Part shown: one piece after another, positions 37,380 through 49,329 of the stretch | Numbering within the stretch: position 1 is the stretch's first letter | Layout of the letters: each line of letters starts with the position of its first letter | From: Symsagittifera roscoffensis | Lineage: Eukaryota; Xenacoelomorpha; Acoela; Convolutidae | Length of the DNA stretch: 64,000 nt | Assembly: GCF_963678635.1 (NCBI RefSeq) | Contig: NC_087063.1 | Location: 24,310,701-24,374,700, forward strand | Reading direction: 5' to 3' | Translations under genes and position numbers: made by a program | Notes under the pieces: model-generated | What the model was told of the DNA's origin: nothing | Seen by the model: only the letters and a program-made list of their open reading frames with translations | Database searches by the model: none

Positions 37380-38810
37380 CGATGTAGAGGAACCCGACCA
37401 ACGCCTTGATTCAGAATCCAGCCCATCAAAATTTTCACAAGCATCCTTCCAGCCTCTAACTCGTCAGCTTCCCAATGACATTTCTCCCGCCGCCTCCTCA
37501 TATACTGATGCTACCCCTATCCTCTCACCGATGTCAGGCGACTAACCCGACCCACCTAGCCCCATGACAAATAAACAATTGGAGCATGAGTTAGCGACAT
37601 TTTTAGAACGGCATTTTCAGAACAACAGAATTTTCAGAACACAAATAATGCGTTAACAATTCATCAACTAGCATACTCTACTTCATTATCCGAGTTCTCA
37701 ATTAGCTCAACCAATACAGTACCCACTAGAACCCATAGAGTCTTCAATTGAAAACACCCCAATCCTGCCCCAATCCCTTATTAGTCATCATCGATTATCC
37801 CGACTATAAGCCCTTCACCCGCAACATACAAACAAAAACGATAAACTTACCAATCGTCCCCCAATATATTTACTATGCGACCACTAGCCACAACCAATCG
37901 AGCTTCGTTGATGAGTTTTGCCGGCCTCCGTAAACTAACAATTGCAATTCACGAAAAGCAACTCATCACAATCGGACTAAACTAAACTCTCAATCGATTT
38001 ATAGCACAACGCGCTAAAAGATTCTCAATAAATCACCATGACCACGCCATAAGACGCTACATGGAAGACACCCCAAATGAAAACAACTCTATTACTGCCC
38101 CTCAACTAACAAAAAAATTTTGTGTATCAAATCGGAATGTGTGTTTCACATAGTTAGTACTAATAAAAGTTTGATAATATATTTGCTACTGCACTAACAA
38201 AACCAAACATACGAATCATATTTTAACAAATTTAATCACTTCACACTTACTTTCCACTTTTTTACTTCTGAGGAACGTGATCTACACTGCTCACATGAAG
38301 TCATGCTACGTACAAAACTAGCACACACTTAAACATTACAAATTTATAAAATATCATTACACATCTAACACACCAACACATAACCCACAACACAGATTTA
38401 TGTTTATAAAGTTAAAATATATTTTGCCAATTTTTTAAATTTAACTTGCTGTATCAAGAATTTTAACCTCCGGAATTATGATCTCATAAGATAATTGTAT
38501 ATATTCTGACCACTAACTAGATCCTTCGACATTAACGAATCCCATCCAAAAATAGTCCCCCAAAAACATATACAGCCCATTGAAATCACCATACTACAAT
38601 ACATTCACAACACTAAATATCATCACAAATTGTATAACTTAATTCAGAACACAACTCATGAATTCTCACTTCAAACTGAAGAACTAAAAATCATTAGAGC
38701 GCTAGGGCTTCTCTGGCCTCTGCTTCAAAGTGAAAACATCATAAGCATGCTTACAACACTTATTACATCATCCGAAAAACTCGAAAAATGGATTGTTCGC
38801 TGATGACGAC
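37380..38810 (+). pseudogene. Remnant of the third ORF between env and LTR (copy A)
   Basis: Broken counterpart of the frames at 55126-57039 on the other strand. A Ser/Pro/Thr-rich first part (SSPSKFSQASFQPLTRQ, SSYTDATPILSPMSGD) lies at about 37400-37545. A weakly matching middle follows. A clear C-terminal block at about 38560-38800 (HIQPIEITILQYIHNTKYHH, LYNLIQNTTHEF, IIRALGLLWPLLQSENII) matches the other copy over about 90 residues, despite several frameshifts. I recognise no family; see the intact copy. Confidence 0.6.
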
Positions 38811-39289
38811 TCTTTGTAAGTATGAATATTTTGATTTTCAATATCAAACATAATTTTTAAAAAACACTCACCATTCTTCACAAATTTCTCAGTTTCTTTT
38901 TTAGATTTTATCAATCATTCACCTCAAAGAACAAAATCCAAATAAAAATTGAAACTATTTTTCTAAGTTTTTATATTTTTTAAACAATGAATATAAAATA
39001 GTAATCACAATAAATTTTGTACAAAATCAATAATTTAAAAATTCTGCAGTAAAATTCAAACAATTAAAGCAGCAAATTAATATTTTGCAATTGAGTTACA
39101 AGAAAACTAACCTTTTTATGTGACGCTTGTTTGGTAATTTTTCAATACTATCTTTACTCGCTCACATCATACACTATTTCCACCAAACACGCACAACTCG
39201 TCCATATAGAATTGTTTAATAAATGAGTTTCAAGTTTCAAATCTAACTGATAACAATTCTAAATTGTTTTCACACGTTTCAAACTTTGC

Positions 39290-41000
39290 TGTAACCTGGT
39301 TGGAAGGAATTATAACAGTACAATCAAATAAAACAACGCAGCTTACTAAAGCCACACTACCACGAAACCACAACACCAACAGCAAGAATTAGAAGGAAAG
39401 TTCCACGGTATCCAAACCGGATTAAATCCAGATTAAAACTGGATAAATTATTCTTTTGAAACTTTTTGGAAATGTCAAAGTTCTATCGGAAATGTCAAAA
39501 GAGAACCCAATACACAATCTATGTTTGAGAAAGGGTTATAAAGAAAACAAAAGGTTGACCGCAAAAAGACACTCTGCCCAAAGAGACCATAAAAAAAGTA
39601 ACCCACACTGGCCTCACCCACCAAAACGACGTCGCTTGAAGTACATGCTCCCATCATGTGCTACGACCCCGCTCCTCTATTTTTTATAAGAAAGAATCCA
39701 GGGTGAGAAACTCTTAAAAATAACTGAACTAAATAAAAACGCTTGTGCCAAAACACCTAGTAGAACATTATAACTAAAATTGATCATAATAACAAGATTT
39801 GGATATATAAATGCAATGTAAAAGAATACTTAGAGCAAACGGAACGAGCAGCAAAGAAGATTAAAACTCGATTACCTTCCTGCACTGGAATGGCAAGTCT
39901 GTTGGTTTGTTGCCGTATTCACTGCCCTCGCAGGATCTAAAGTATGGACTCAACATCGCAGCAAAGGAAATCATTGAAACAGACCAATGCGCAACTCGAT
40001 GTTGATACATTCCAATCCTAGTCACTTGGCACTTGAAACGGAAAAGCTCAAACTTCTCCGTTTCAAGTGAAAATGCACCTAGTCTCGCTCAAACTGCACC
40101 TAGTCTTGCACCTAGTCTCGCTCAAAACTTAATGAAATCGACATCTCATTGCATTGATCTAGAATCTTGACACGATCACTCACGACAACCACGATCAAAC
40201 AAGACCCACTTCCGGAACCCGATCAACTGTTCTTCTCTCTACACAAACAACTACATCTCTCTTTTCACGAAGTCTCTAATCCAACCTCTTAAAGAAACCT
40301 ACTCCATCCGTCCTCCACTACAATAATCAATTTAGAAACTGAAAACTCTCCAAACCCCAGATGAGTGGAACCAGTTTTAAACTACTATTTACATCCATTT
40401 ATTTTACTGATAAAACTATCCCTATAAAATTTTACTAACTGACCAATCATATTACACCACTAATACTTACAATAATTTGTAGTGCTAAAACTACTTGTAG
40501 TTTCAGCATCCAAACAGTTTGAATAAATCTTAGAAGATAGTTGTTCTCCTTTGGTTCAAGTTCTATAAAACCTAACCCGATGTTGATAACCCGACTACTT
40601 GTAGTTTCAGCATCCGAAAAATTTGAATAAATCTTAGAAGACAGTTGTTCTCCTTTGGACCAATTTCTATAAAACCTAACCCGATGTTGATAACCCGACT
40701 ACTTGTAGTTTCAGAACCAGAACAATTTGAACAAATCTTAGAAGACAGTTGTTCTCCTTTGGACCAATTTCTATAAAACCCTACCCGATGTGGATAAGTT
40801 CAATAATTCTAACCTAACCATAAACCTAGCAAACACCAGTATACACTAGATCTAAGAGTAAGGAGATATCAGAGTAAGATTAAGATTGGTATTAGACTAA
40901 GAAGTTGCACGAATCTATCCCACCGAAAACACGATAGCGTGACAAACATACGGTGTACCTTGTCTGAAACTACTCTGAAAAAGCTACCTCTGGCTTAAAC
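39290..41000 (+). repeat. Right LTR of the plus-strand Ty3/gypsy-type element
   Basis: Matches the minus-strand sequence at 53146-54640 in reverse complement. Shared blocks include 'aacgcagcttactaa', 'attaaaactggataaattat', 'gcgtgacaaacatacggtgt' and 'gtaagattaagattggtat'. It follows env and the third ORF, as a 3' LTR should. I cannot place exact TG...CA ends. It contains a perfect 13-bp hairpin ('cacttgaaacgga' and 'tccgtttcaagtg', about 40029-40068) and a tandem triplication (next entry). The frame at 39456-39689 has no known motif. Confidence 0.75.
40491..40802 (+). repeat. Three 104-bp tandem repeats inside the LTR
   Basis: The unit begins 'ctacttgtagtttcag' at 40491, 40595 and 40699, and runs through 'cagttgttctcctttgg' and 'ataaaacctaacccgatg'. 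Units 2 and 3 are closer to each other than to unit 1. The LTRs at 44.7 and 53.4 kb have one unit each, so the array arose in this copy. Confidence 0.85.
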
Positions 41001-41201
41001 TCAAAATAACTCATTTGAGATCAGGATTTCCATAATAATCGGTAACAGTTTCCCCATAATTCTACATTTTTTCAGAAATTTTTTTTATTAGGCGACTGCA
41101 GAATATCGGCATTAGATCTGAACATTTAGGTGAATAACTCAACATATCATAACTTATGGCAAAAAATAGAGGCTGATCATATACAAATATTGACTCTTAT
41201 G

Positions 41202-41574
41202 CACTAAACGGCTCAAAATTAGTATTTCGTCGGCTTTCTTGAACCGATTCGCAATTCTTACACTCAAGTTCAACTAACATTGCTTGCATTTTGATTGATT
41301 TTTCAAGCAGATAAACCTGTTGGCCAATATCTGCTGAAGGCATTTAAAAAAAATCTCGTTTGAGAAAAACTTACTATGTCACTTAAAAACAATTTTTTAT
41401 AAGACAAAGTTTAACATTTTGGTATTTTTGGTTTGGCTAATAATTTTTATCTGCTGGATGTTTTGGTTGAACTTGATTTGCGAATATTAACTAATCAGAT
41501 TCGACTGCATGCGTTTTAGCTCAAGATATAAAGTTTTTAATTTTGGCCCGTTTGTGCATAAGACCCCAAAAATT
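41202..41574. mobile_element. MITE-like element with 'cttatgcacta' terminal inverted repeats (copy 2)
   Basis: The left end 'ctcttatgcactaaacggct' and right end, in reverse complement 'gtcttatgcacaaacgggcc', match the element at 3199-3607. Non-coding interior. The stretch 41575-42640 between this element and the next repeat shows nothing I can annotate. Confidence 0.6.
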
Positions 41575-42639
41575 ATGAACTACAGGCAACAAAAAATGTT
41601 AAACAAAAACTGAAAGTAGACTTAATTCTGTTCAAGTTTTAGTTTCTGAAGCTAAAGGGTTTTCTTTTTTCTATGAGAACTTTTTGCTAAAACAAAAAAA
41701 AAGTAAAAATTTTATAATTTTAGATGAAATTACATCATTTTAAAATGTGCCTATAGGTAAGACGCCCTAACACAATTGCAAGTGTTTCTCACAATTTGAC
41801 ACGTTTTGAATAATTCAGTGTAGATGGTGCAAACCTGCATTGTCAGACCCGGTAAAACCTGATAAACTTTTTAAATCAAATTTTGATAAAAGTTTTAGAT
41901 GGCAGCTTTGATTATTTATTTTTAGTCCTGGTGAAAAAAAAATCAAGTTCTACATGAAACCTGTCTAAAATCACCCTTGAAACAGGCATTTTAGAGAGAA
42001 AAACCTGAATTTGCGCATAATTTTGATCACTGGTCTAGTATTTTCATCGTTATTTTAATGGCATATATCCTTAAGCATTGTTTTCAAACCGAAGTGCATC
42101 AATCTCTGATACCTTTCAATAATCTTTCAAAATATTGACTAAATATTGAAGAAAAATTTGCCCCCTACATTTGAATTATAGTTTTGAAAAACTAATTTTA
42201 CGTCGTCATAGTTTAATGATTTTGGCATGGTGATCACACTAACACTTGTGATTACATTTGCCACTTTGTTCTTGATATTTTATCGAATCATCACGCATTC
42301 AGCCATAATAACTAACGTAAAACCACTGAGAAAATTAATTTATTGAAACTGGAGAGAGTGAAAAAGAGCGAAACTTGGCTGTTTCGGCAAACTTTTGCCA
42401 AAGAACATTGAAAGATATCAAAAAAGTAGTAGGTTTTAGAAAGGTTTTCGTTAAAAAAATTGTAAAACAGAGTCATCAATCAATGAAACTATATTCGGAG
42501 CTAAAATCATCATACTAAAACTAAAAGCAAAAAGCTTCAAAATTTTCTAATGGCTAAGAGTCCAAAACAGTTTTAGGCAAACAAGTAAGTTTGGTTTGAA
42601 GAAATTTATCTCTTTATACTATAAAGTTGATGCCCGTAA

Positions 42640-42850
42640 GAGGTGGGGTGGTTCTAGGAAAAAGAACCCAACCATTAGTGTCCATTTTATGGTGTAACGA
42701 GGGTTCTTACAAGGTTATAGATATGTGGACTAGATGTGTTTGCCATGATCGAATTGGTCACATTTCCAATTTTTGTAGCAATCGGACAATATGAACAGAA
42801 AACTACGCATACAAGGTCGCAGTTGGGTGGGGGGAGACAAAAGAACCTCA
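42640..42850. mobile_element. Diverged hAT-like MITE upstream of the protease exons
   Basis: Contains the family core 'ttatggtgtaacgagggttc' and 'tttgccatgatcgaattggt', and purine-rich ends ('aggaaaaagaaccc' and 'ggtggggggagacaaaagaa'). The ends are degraded, so the limits are approximate. It lies about 60 bp before a trypsin exon. Confidence 0.5.
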
Positions 42851-42912
42851 TTTTTATACCTCGTAATGTCAAGGAAAGTTACGTCGGAATGGGGAAAGTT
42901 TGGAAAATTTAG

Positions 42913-43060
42913 GTGGCAGAGTCACTGTAGAGGTGGGTGACTTCACTCAATCGCGACCGAGGCTGCAGAGAATCAGTGCTGAATATAAAATCCACTCGGA
43001 CTATGTCCACGACCCGGATGGAGAGAATTACTTTGTGTTTCCAAATTCAAAATACATTGA
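42913..43060 (+). CDS. Trypsin-like protease, internal exon (after the His exon)
   Basis: An acceptor ('aaaatttag') at 42911-42912 opens a frame reading GRVTVEVGDFTQSRPRLQRISAEYKIHSDYVHDPDGENY, typical of the segment between the catalytic His and Asp of S1 proteases (V-x-V-G-D ... H-x-x-Y). The exon enters in phase 1, which matches the phase of the donor in the His exon at 52578. Its 3' limit is uncertain; the frame stays open to 43181, but the protein stops looking protease-like after about 43040. The matching His exon is not found upstream within the window. Confidence 0.65.
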
Positions 43061-43628
43061 AATGTGGATTTATGTCAAGCTAAAAAATTTTGCTGAAATT
43101 GAAAACCTTCAAAAAATACTTCAAAATTACGCCAACAGTTTAAACAGATTATATGCATGTTGTAAATCAACTTGCAAATAATTTTCCTGATGGCAACTAA
43201 AAGTTTTCAGTCCAGATTTGTGAAAAAGCAACCTGAAATGCCTTCTTCAAGGCAGGGGTGGATCTAGGATTTTCTGGAGGGGGCGGGGCGATTTCCAAAA
43301 AAATTCAAAACTTTGTCGAACTTTTTTTAAGTTGACCAAAGTGATTTTCTGAGCTCTCCCAAATCACCTTAAAGACCAAATTTTTGACAAAAAAAAGGTT
43401 TTTTTTTGGCACGCGCTCCCCTCTTAAAAACTTTTAGGGTCAGTCAACCAAAAATGGTTATCTCAAAATACCAAGTAGACAGGGGAGTGTTCACCCCCGC
43501 CCCCTCCCTAAATCCGCTGGTGCTTTAAGATGTAAAACATAGATCTAGTTCTATCTAGCTCGATCAATATATAACCAAATTCCGGCCGAGAAATCTAAAC
43601 ACAAAATAATCACCACAATCTACAACAG

Positions 43629-44026
43629 ACCCAAGGAACGACATAGCGCTGCTCTATTTATCCGAGAGAGTTTCCAGCAGCCGAAAAATAAAACTTTGCT
43701 CTCATGACTATAATGACTACACAATTGCAGTCTGTGGAATGGGGAGCATTTCAGGTACGGAAACTTATTTTCCGCAAGTCCTTCAGGAAGTTCAACTGAA
43801 GGAGAGATCCTCATGTCCCGCTCGGACCTCTAGCAAGCAAATCTGTCTAAAGGGCAGTTATAAGGACAGTTGTGGGGGTGACTCGGGGGGACCTGCGTAC
43901 CCTCTGACCAGCAGTGGACCCAGATGTCTCTACGGAGTCGTGAGCTACGGAAGTAAAAAGTGCACTGGATGGGGAGTCTACTCACGAGTGTCTGCATACG
44001 CCGACTGGATTGAACGGAACGCATAA
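43629..44026 (+). CDS. Trypsin-like serine protease, C-terminal exon with catalytic Asp and Ser
   Basis: An acceptor ('atctacaacag') at 43618-43628 leads into one uninterrupted frame to TAA at 44024-44026. It holds NDIALL (catalytic Asp), CGMG, a Cys pair, then DSCGGDSGGP (catalytic Ser), SYGSKKC and GWGVYSRVSAYADWI, in standard S1 order and spacing. The Asp six residues before the Ser (position 189 in chymotrypsin numbering) and Gly at 216 and 226 predict trypsin-like cleavage after Lys or Arg. The chain ends normally four residues after the final helix. With the exon at 42913 this is the 3' part of a secreted protease gene; the 5' exons are absent or far upstream. The frame is intact, so the gene may be active or only recently lost. 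Intron between the two exons: about 570 bp. Confidence 0.85.
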
Positions 44027-44719
44027 GTTCTCAGATCAACCAAAGCACCTAAGAGCAATCCCAGAATTGTATGACGTGTCAACTTCCTTTGCTAACTAAG
44101 AAAAACAAAGTATTATTAAAGCTTAGAAGTTTGGAATTATTTGAGATAACGCTTAATTATCATGATACTAGCATGTTATTGAGGTAAGAACTGACAGATG
44201 TCGTTTTCAGGCCAATGTTGAGGTCTTTTCATCAAAGCATCCCCAGAGTAAATTACAGACTCCCCAAAATACAAAGTATAGATTTGTTAAGGCTTGTCTG
44301 GTGGGCTCGAATGAGAGAGAAGCATAAATTGTCCGGTCTTTTTTTTTCAGAAGAAACTCGATCTCCGCAGATTTCTTTTTGAACCAATGTGCTTCAATCA
44401 GGTTCATGCTTTTCTTATCCATTTTTAGAACTTTTTGCTCTAAAAAAAACTTTCAAAAATTCAGCTCTAGAAAAAACTCGAGGACTTCCCGGTCGCGTTT
44501 TTGGCTCTTTTCCAGTTTCCCACCTCCTTCGAAAAAATCCAAAAAAACTGTTCAAAAATCGTTCACACGACGTTTAGCATGTTAAAATGCTGTACAAATT
44601 TATTCACCTGTTCATGCTGACACGTTATAACAAAAAAAAACATTAAAAAAAACTTTCATGTATTGAGTTTCAGAAAATATCAAAGGGGGGAACTGGAAAA
44701 GAGCCGCGTTTTCTCTCTG

Positions 44720-45290
44720 GGACCAGTTTAACACTCGTATTTAGTTTTATCAAAAATATACCCCTTCTCTCCAGGAAGACAACTACTCCACAACACGAGC
44801 AATTGTTTCTTTCTCATTCCCGCAGCCACTGCTTCAAAAGAATCTACTCCAAGAATCTAGAAAACTCTCCATCCATCCTTAACTATAAAACACATCCAAC
44901 TTAAAACTCTCTAAACCCCGGGTGGGTGGAACCAGTTTAAAACTAGTATTTATAATCAATTTTATTTTTGATTTAACTATCTCTGTAAAGTATTTTTAAC
45001 TAACTTATCATGATCCCTAACTAACACTTAAAATAATTTGTAAAGCTGAAAGTATTTCTAGTTTCAGCGACAGAACGAAATAACTTAGCAAGCAGTTGTT
45101 CTTCAGAACAGTTCCTGATAACTTATCTCGCAAATACCAGTATACACTAGATCTATTGAGACTACGAGATATAAGAGTAAGATTAAGATTGGTATAAATC
45201 TAAGAGTTTGCACGAATCTATCAGGCCGAAATAAGATAGCGTGACGAACAGACGGTGTACCTTATTTGAAATTACTCTATGAGTGAGGAG
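44720..45290 (+). repeat. Lone LTR fragment of the Ty3/gypsy-type element
   Basis: Same sense as the LTR at 39.3-41.0 kb, and matching its right two thirds: 'accagtttaaaactagtatt', 'agtatacactagatctattg', 'gcgtgacgaacagacggtgt', 'gaaattactctatgag'. Its last bases are closer to the LTR at 53.15 kb than to that at 41 kb. No internal element sequence is attached. The interval 44030-44720 before it holds no gene I can support. Confidence 0.7.
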
Positions 45291-45439
45291 CAACCACGGA
45301 CATAAACTCACTTCTCCTCAAGCCATCTGCAAGGTTTTATGAAAAAAATTTTCGTTTGCAATGTTCGTTTATTACAAAAATTGCCAAGCGGGGGAGGAAC
45401 AGAATTGGAGGGTCGAAATAATGCTATATTCTGGTCGCG

Positions 45440-45600
45440 ACATACCAATAATCTTGGCAGCAAGAGGATCCTCGCCCAGAGTTTTTGAATTAAGTTCAAC
45501 TTATGGAGAGATCCTCATGTCCACTTCGATTCGAAAAACTGGCAAGCAAATCAGTCTTTATGGAAATAAGTATACTTGTTCAAAAATCCTCTCAAATGTT
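45440..45600 (+). pseudogene. Decayed duplicate of the trypsin C-terminal exon
   Basis: 'ggagagatcctcatgtcc' at 45505 repeats the same 18 bases at 43801, and about 100 bp around it can be aligned with the KERSSCPARTSSKQICL part of the functional exon. Indels and stops break the frame, and the GDSGGP block is absent. It lies directly after the lone LTR. A local duplication of the protease gene, later cut up by insertions, explains it best. From 45600 to 46530 nothing else is seen. Confidence 0.6.
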
Positions 45601-46533
45601 TTTTTGAGATGGGATATTGCACGGCTCATCAAATTTTTGGAAGTAATTTTCCAGTACAAAATATCCAAGACAGATTTTATAGCACATCTAAATTTAGCAT
45701 AAAAAGTCAAAGTATAGCTATTCTAGCAGACCAATAGAATAACTACTGAAGCATATTTGATTTGACAAGGCGTGATAAACATGCCTCGGTGGTTGAGCTT
45801 CCCAATTAACGACAAGTATCTATCGGTTAGTCAAGGAAATAGATAAATCAAATTAGTCTAAGTGAGCGGTACAGACTGATTCATGCAAACGAAACTTGTT
45901 CAGACGAACGCAAGCTCAGAATAGCGAAGGGGTTGTTCCTTGACAATGTCACAAACGTTATCACTTTTAAATGATTTGAGTATGCAAAAATTTTCTCTGG
46001 TAAAAGAGCTAGCATTCCAAGATATCTGTTGATGATTTTCTAAACTTTTATGTTTACGTCTCGAATTTCATAAGCCCCATGAGACACGAAATTTCAAAAA
46101 ATGTCATAAACGCATAGTTAAACAGCCGGAAATGACGTAATAAAATCCTCCCAGGCGTAAGTATTGAAAACCTTTCTAATGGTAAGTTGTCAAAAAACGT
46201 AAAGCTCTCAGATCAAAAGTGGAATTACATCTCATATTTAAAGTAATTTAAAGAATTTTTACTAATTAGTTCCTGTAAATTAATTGCTCCAGTAAAATCA
46301 CTACCCAAGATTTGCTTGAAATAATTCCTCTAGAACCTTATTCACAAATTTGTGTTCCTGAGAAAAAAGATAACTATTCCAATTTCTGCTAAGACCATAA
46401 GCAAGCCTGCTTATTTTTTTAAGTTTGTTTTTGCTCCATTTCCTTATTTCTTAAAAAGTCAAGCGTCATTTTGGACCCAAACAATGTGTGTCTAAGTTTT
46501 TTTATGAGTCATCTCAAAGATGTGGGTTGGAGC

Positions 46534-47407
46534 TGATTGATAAGTTTTTAGTATCCGCGCAGGATAGCGATTAGTGAATGGTTTACGTATTGAGGACTTG
46601 GGAATCATACCCAAATGGTGACTGAGTCTTCACAGTGATGGCATAGAAAAACATCGTAGCAATTGAGAAGGAGAATATGAGGGTCATATTTTTGTGAACA
46701 TTTCGATAAGCCTCCAGACAGCCACAAATGACAACTCGGTCATAAATCAGGGGTGCAATTTTAGGACCTGTCACATATTGTAGTTTAAACGTGATTTCCG
46801 AGAAACAGAAACATTGTGATAACGTTCTAATGCTTATTCAGCGGAGTTGGAACAGCTCGGGCCCCATTTTCAGGAGCAGCAACCGGTCCGTACCGGGCCT
46901 GAGCCTGACTTTCAAAAGAGTTCACGCCTTTCACCGTTAAAGATACAAACGCCTAGAGGGAGCGCAACTTCAGCAGCACTGGACAGTACCAGACTTTCAA
47001 GCGTGCCCTCATTTTTGCAGATGTCAGCCAAACTAAACGAATTCAAATGTCAGCCAAACGAGCAGTCCAATTTGGCTGAAAATTGCTGCAGGAATAAGGG
47101 CACGCTTGAATATCTGGATTTGCCCGGCTCTGCTGAAGTCGCGCTCCCTCTGGGCGTTTGTAGGATCGACTGCGGCCAATGGACCTATTATATGCCCAGC
47201 TCTTCTGAATTTGCTGTCTGTATTTGCACAGCTCTGCTAAATTTTCCCTCCCTCTGGGCGTTTGTAGGATCGGCCGCAGCCAATGGAGTCATTAAATTTT
47301 GATTTTTTGAAAATTCACATGACTTTTTTTGGGAAATTCGAATTTTCATTGAAGAGAATATGATTGACAAGTTTTTAGTATCCGCGCACAATAGCGATTA
47401 GTGAATG
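46534..47407. repeat. Palindromic insertion framed by 47-bp direct repeats
   Basis: Direct repeats 46534-46580 and 47361-47407 ('tgattgataagtttttagta', 'tccgcgcaggatagcgatta', 'gtgaatg') differ at about three positions. Between them are inverted arms of 64 bp, 46946-47009 and 47097-47160 ('caaacgcctagagggagcgc' against 'gcgctccctctgggcgtttg'). The phrase 'ccctctgggcgtttgtagga' occurs a second time at about 47242-47268. The interior is more GC-rich than its surroundings. The frame at 46847-47302 crosses both arms and is probably incidental. Confidence 0.65.
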
Positions 47408-47779
47408 CCGAATGCCAAATTTCATAATAATCTGACAATTTGAACTGGAAAATTTCTCTATTAATTTTCCAGGTGGGGGGGGGGGGGGAAGGAAAAAGAG
47501 CCGAAAAGGGTCAGAAAAAGTTACATTTTGATCTCGAAAATGTGCAATTAAATCATAGAAAATCATCAATGTAAATCAGCTTTTGAGCAAAAACTTATGA
47601 AACGAAACAGGAAAAGGGTCAAAATAGATCAGTTTTTGAACTCAAAATATGCAAGGAAATTATAGAATTTTATAAAAAATTTGGTCTTTTTTATGCTACA
47701 ATACGCTATGGATGTAAAATGAAAAAAAGATAGGCCAAGAATAATTGCAATAAAAATTCGAAATTGATCAAACTTGAAT

Positions 47780-48010
47780 GAAAAAAAAATTCGATTTAAA
47801 TCGATTTAAATCAATTTAAATCCTTTTTAATCCCCTTCAAAGTAAAAACAAATTAAGACTGGTTAAAATGGATTTAAAGTGAATTTTTTTTGTAGCTGGG
47901 ATTTAGGATCAATTTAAATTGATTCTAAATCAATTCAAATCAATCCTTATCTTTTCAATTTATTCTACGTGATTTTTTCATATTAAAATCGATCTAAATT
48001 TAACCAACTT
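47780..48010. repeat. 'gatttaaatc'-rich low-complexity stretch
   Basis: Repeated 'cgatttaaatcgatttaaat' and 'tcaatttaaattgattctaa' motifs on both strands give a self-complementary, AT-rich stretch of about 230 bp. Just upstream (47467-47500) is a G-run with 'ggaaaaagagcc', the end of a hAT-like MITE. No gene is seen from 47410 to 49250. Confidence 0.5.
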
Positions 48011-49329
48011 ACTTTTTTCATACTAATCCATCAACTTTTGATCATAATCCATTTTTGTCAGTGCGGGTAGACCAATCATTACTGTAGTGCAGCAAAGAAT
48101 TCTCAAGCGAAATAAACATCAAACTCTCACATCACAACGCCTTTACTTTAGACTAATGAAACTTTAAGAAAAGATGTTTGACTATTTTTGGTGCATAAAC
48201 ATGCCAAAGTTTACAAAAAAATAGTTTGACAAAATTTTTCGTATGAAACCAAAACGCAACCGAATTTACGGCGCCATGAGTTGCCTCACGCTATTAATGG
48301 GCACAACTGTATGTAAGTGTTCTCCGTTTTCTAACAAAAAATCCTGAAAAAAAATAAAAATAAACGTTCAGCCACTTTCGCAGTGTTTAAGAAAAAGTAG
48401 TCCAAAGTTCAGAAGTTACAGCTACAAGATCGAGGTTGTAGCGAACAAAAAAGTTCGCTGCAAGTAGCTTGATTTAATAAACTCTTCAAGAAAAGATTAG
48501 CCAAACGTGGAAATATTCAGATCAAATTATTGTCTGTTAGGAGACCATGTCAATCAACAGCGTCGTCAAAAAAGGCATTTTTGTTTTTAAGAAGAGCGGC
48601 TACAAAGATTTTAAAAAGGGCTTAGATGATACAGTTTTTCAAAATTAATTATAACAGCTGAAATCAGTTTATGCTTCAACAAACCTTCAGAACACATAAC
48701 ACAATGATTTTTTTGGATGAAAAGCAAATTATAACGCAATTGGATGAAAACCTAATTATATTGGGAGAAAACTGATTGCTAGTCTCTTAATTGTGATATT
48801 TTGGGCACTGAACAAAGAGAATATTTATTAAAAGTGAAAAACACTACCTACTAGACTTTCTGGAATACCAATAAGAACAAACAATGAAACTGGTTGTGAT
48901 AAGAATTTTTCTTAAATCTAAAGCAATTCAGTATTCGGGGATTTGAAAAGCAAAAAATTATGTTATTATCACAATTTATTTTCCAAAAAAATTGTTGCTT
49001 CTCAGTTGAGCAAAATTAAACGAATTTTTAGAATCGTATATTAAAAATGTTTTAAAGGACTCTCGTGAATTTGAAGGCATAGCTTACCATGGTTTCAAAA
49101 AATTGTGGAATTTTCGGGCTGTTTTATGTTTCTCGATGTTTTCGAAGGCTACTGAGCTGAGTTCTGAAATACTCATTGATTGCATTCAGATCAGAAATAT
49201 TAGAACAATTATGCTTTTGACAGTGTTCATACTGACTGTTTAAGAAATTAAATATCCCCTTCAAAGTCTTTAATGGAAATAATGTCTTTACAAAATTGCT
49301 CGAGAAACTTCTTAAAGGAATATATTCCT

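Noticed and set aside
46847..47302. Plus-strand frame of 151 codons
   Set aside because: It crosses both arms of a palindrome, encodes no recognisable motif, and similar peptides result from the repeated 'ccctctgggcgtttg' sequence.
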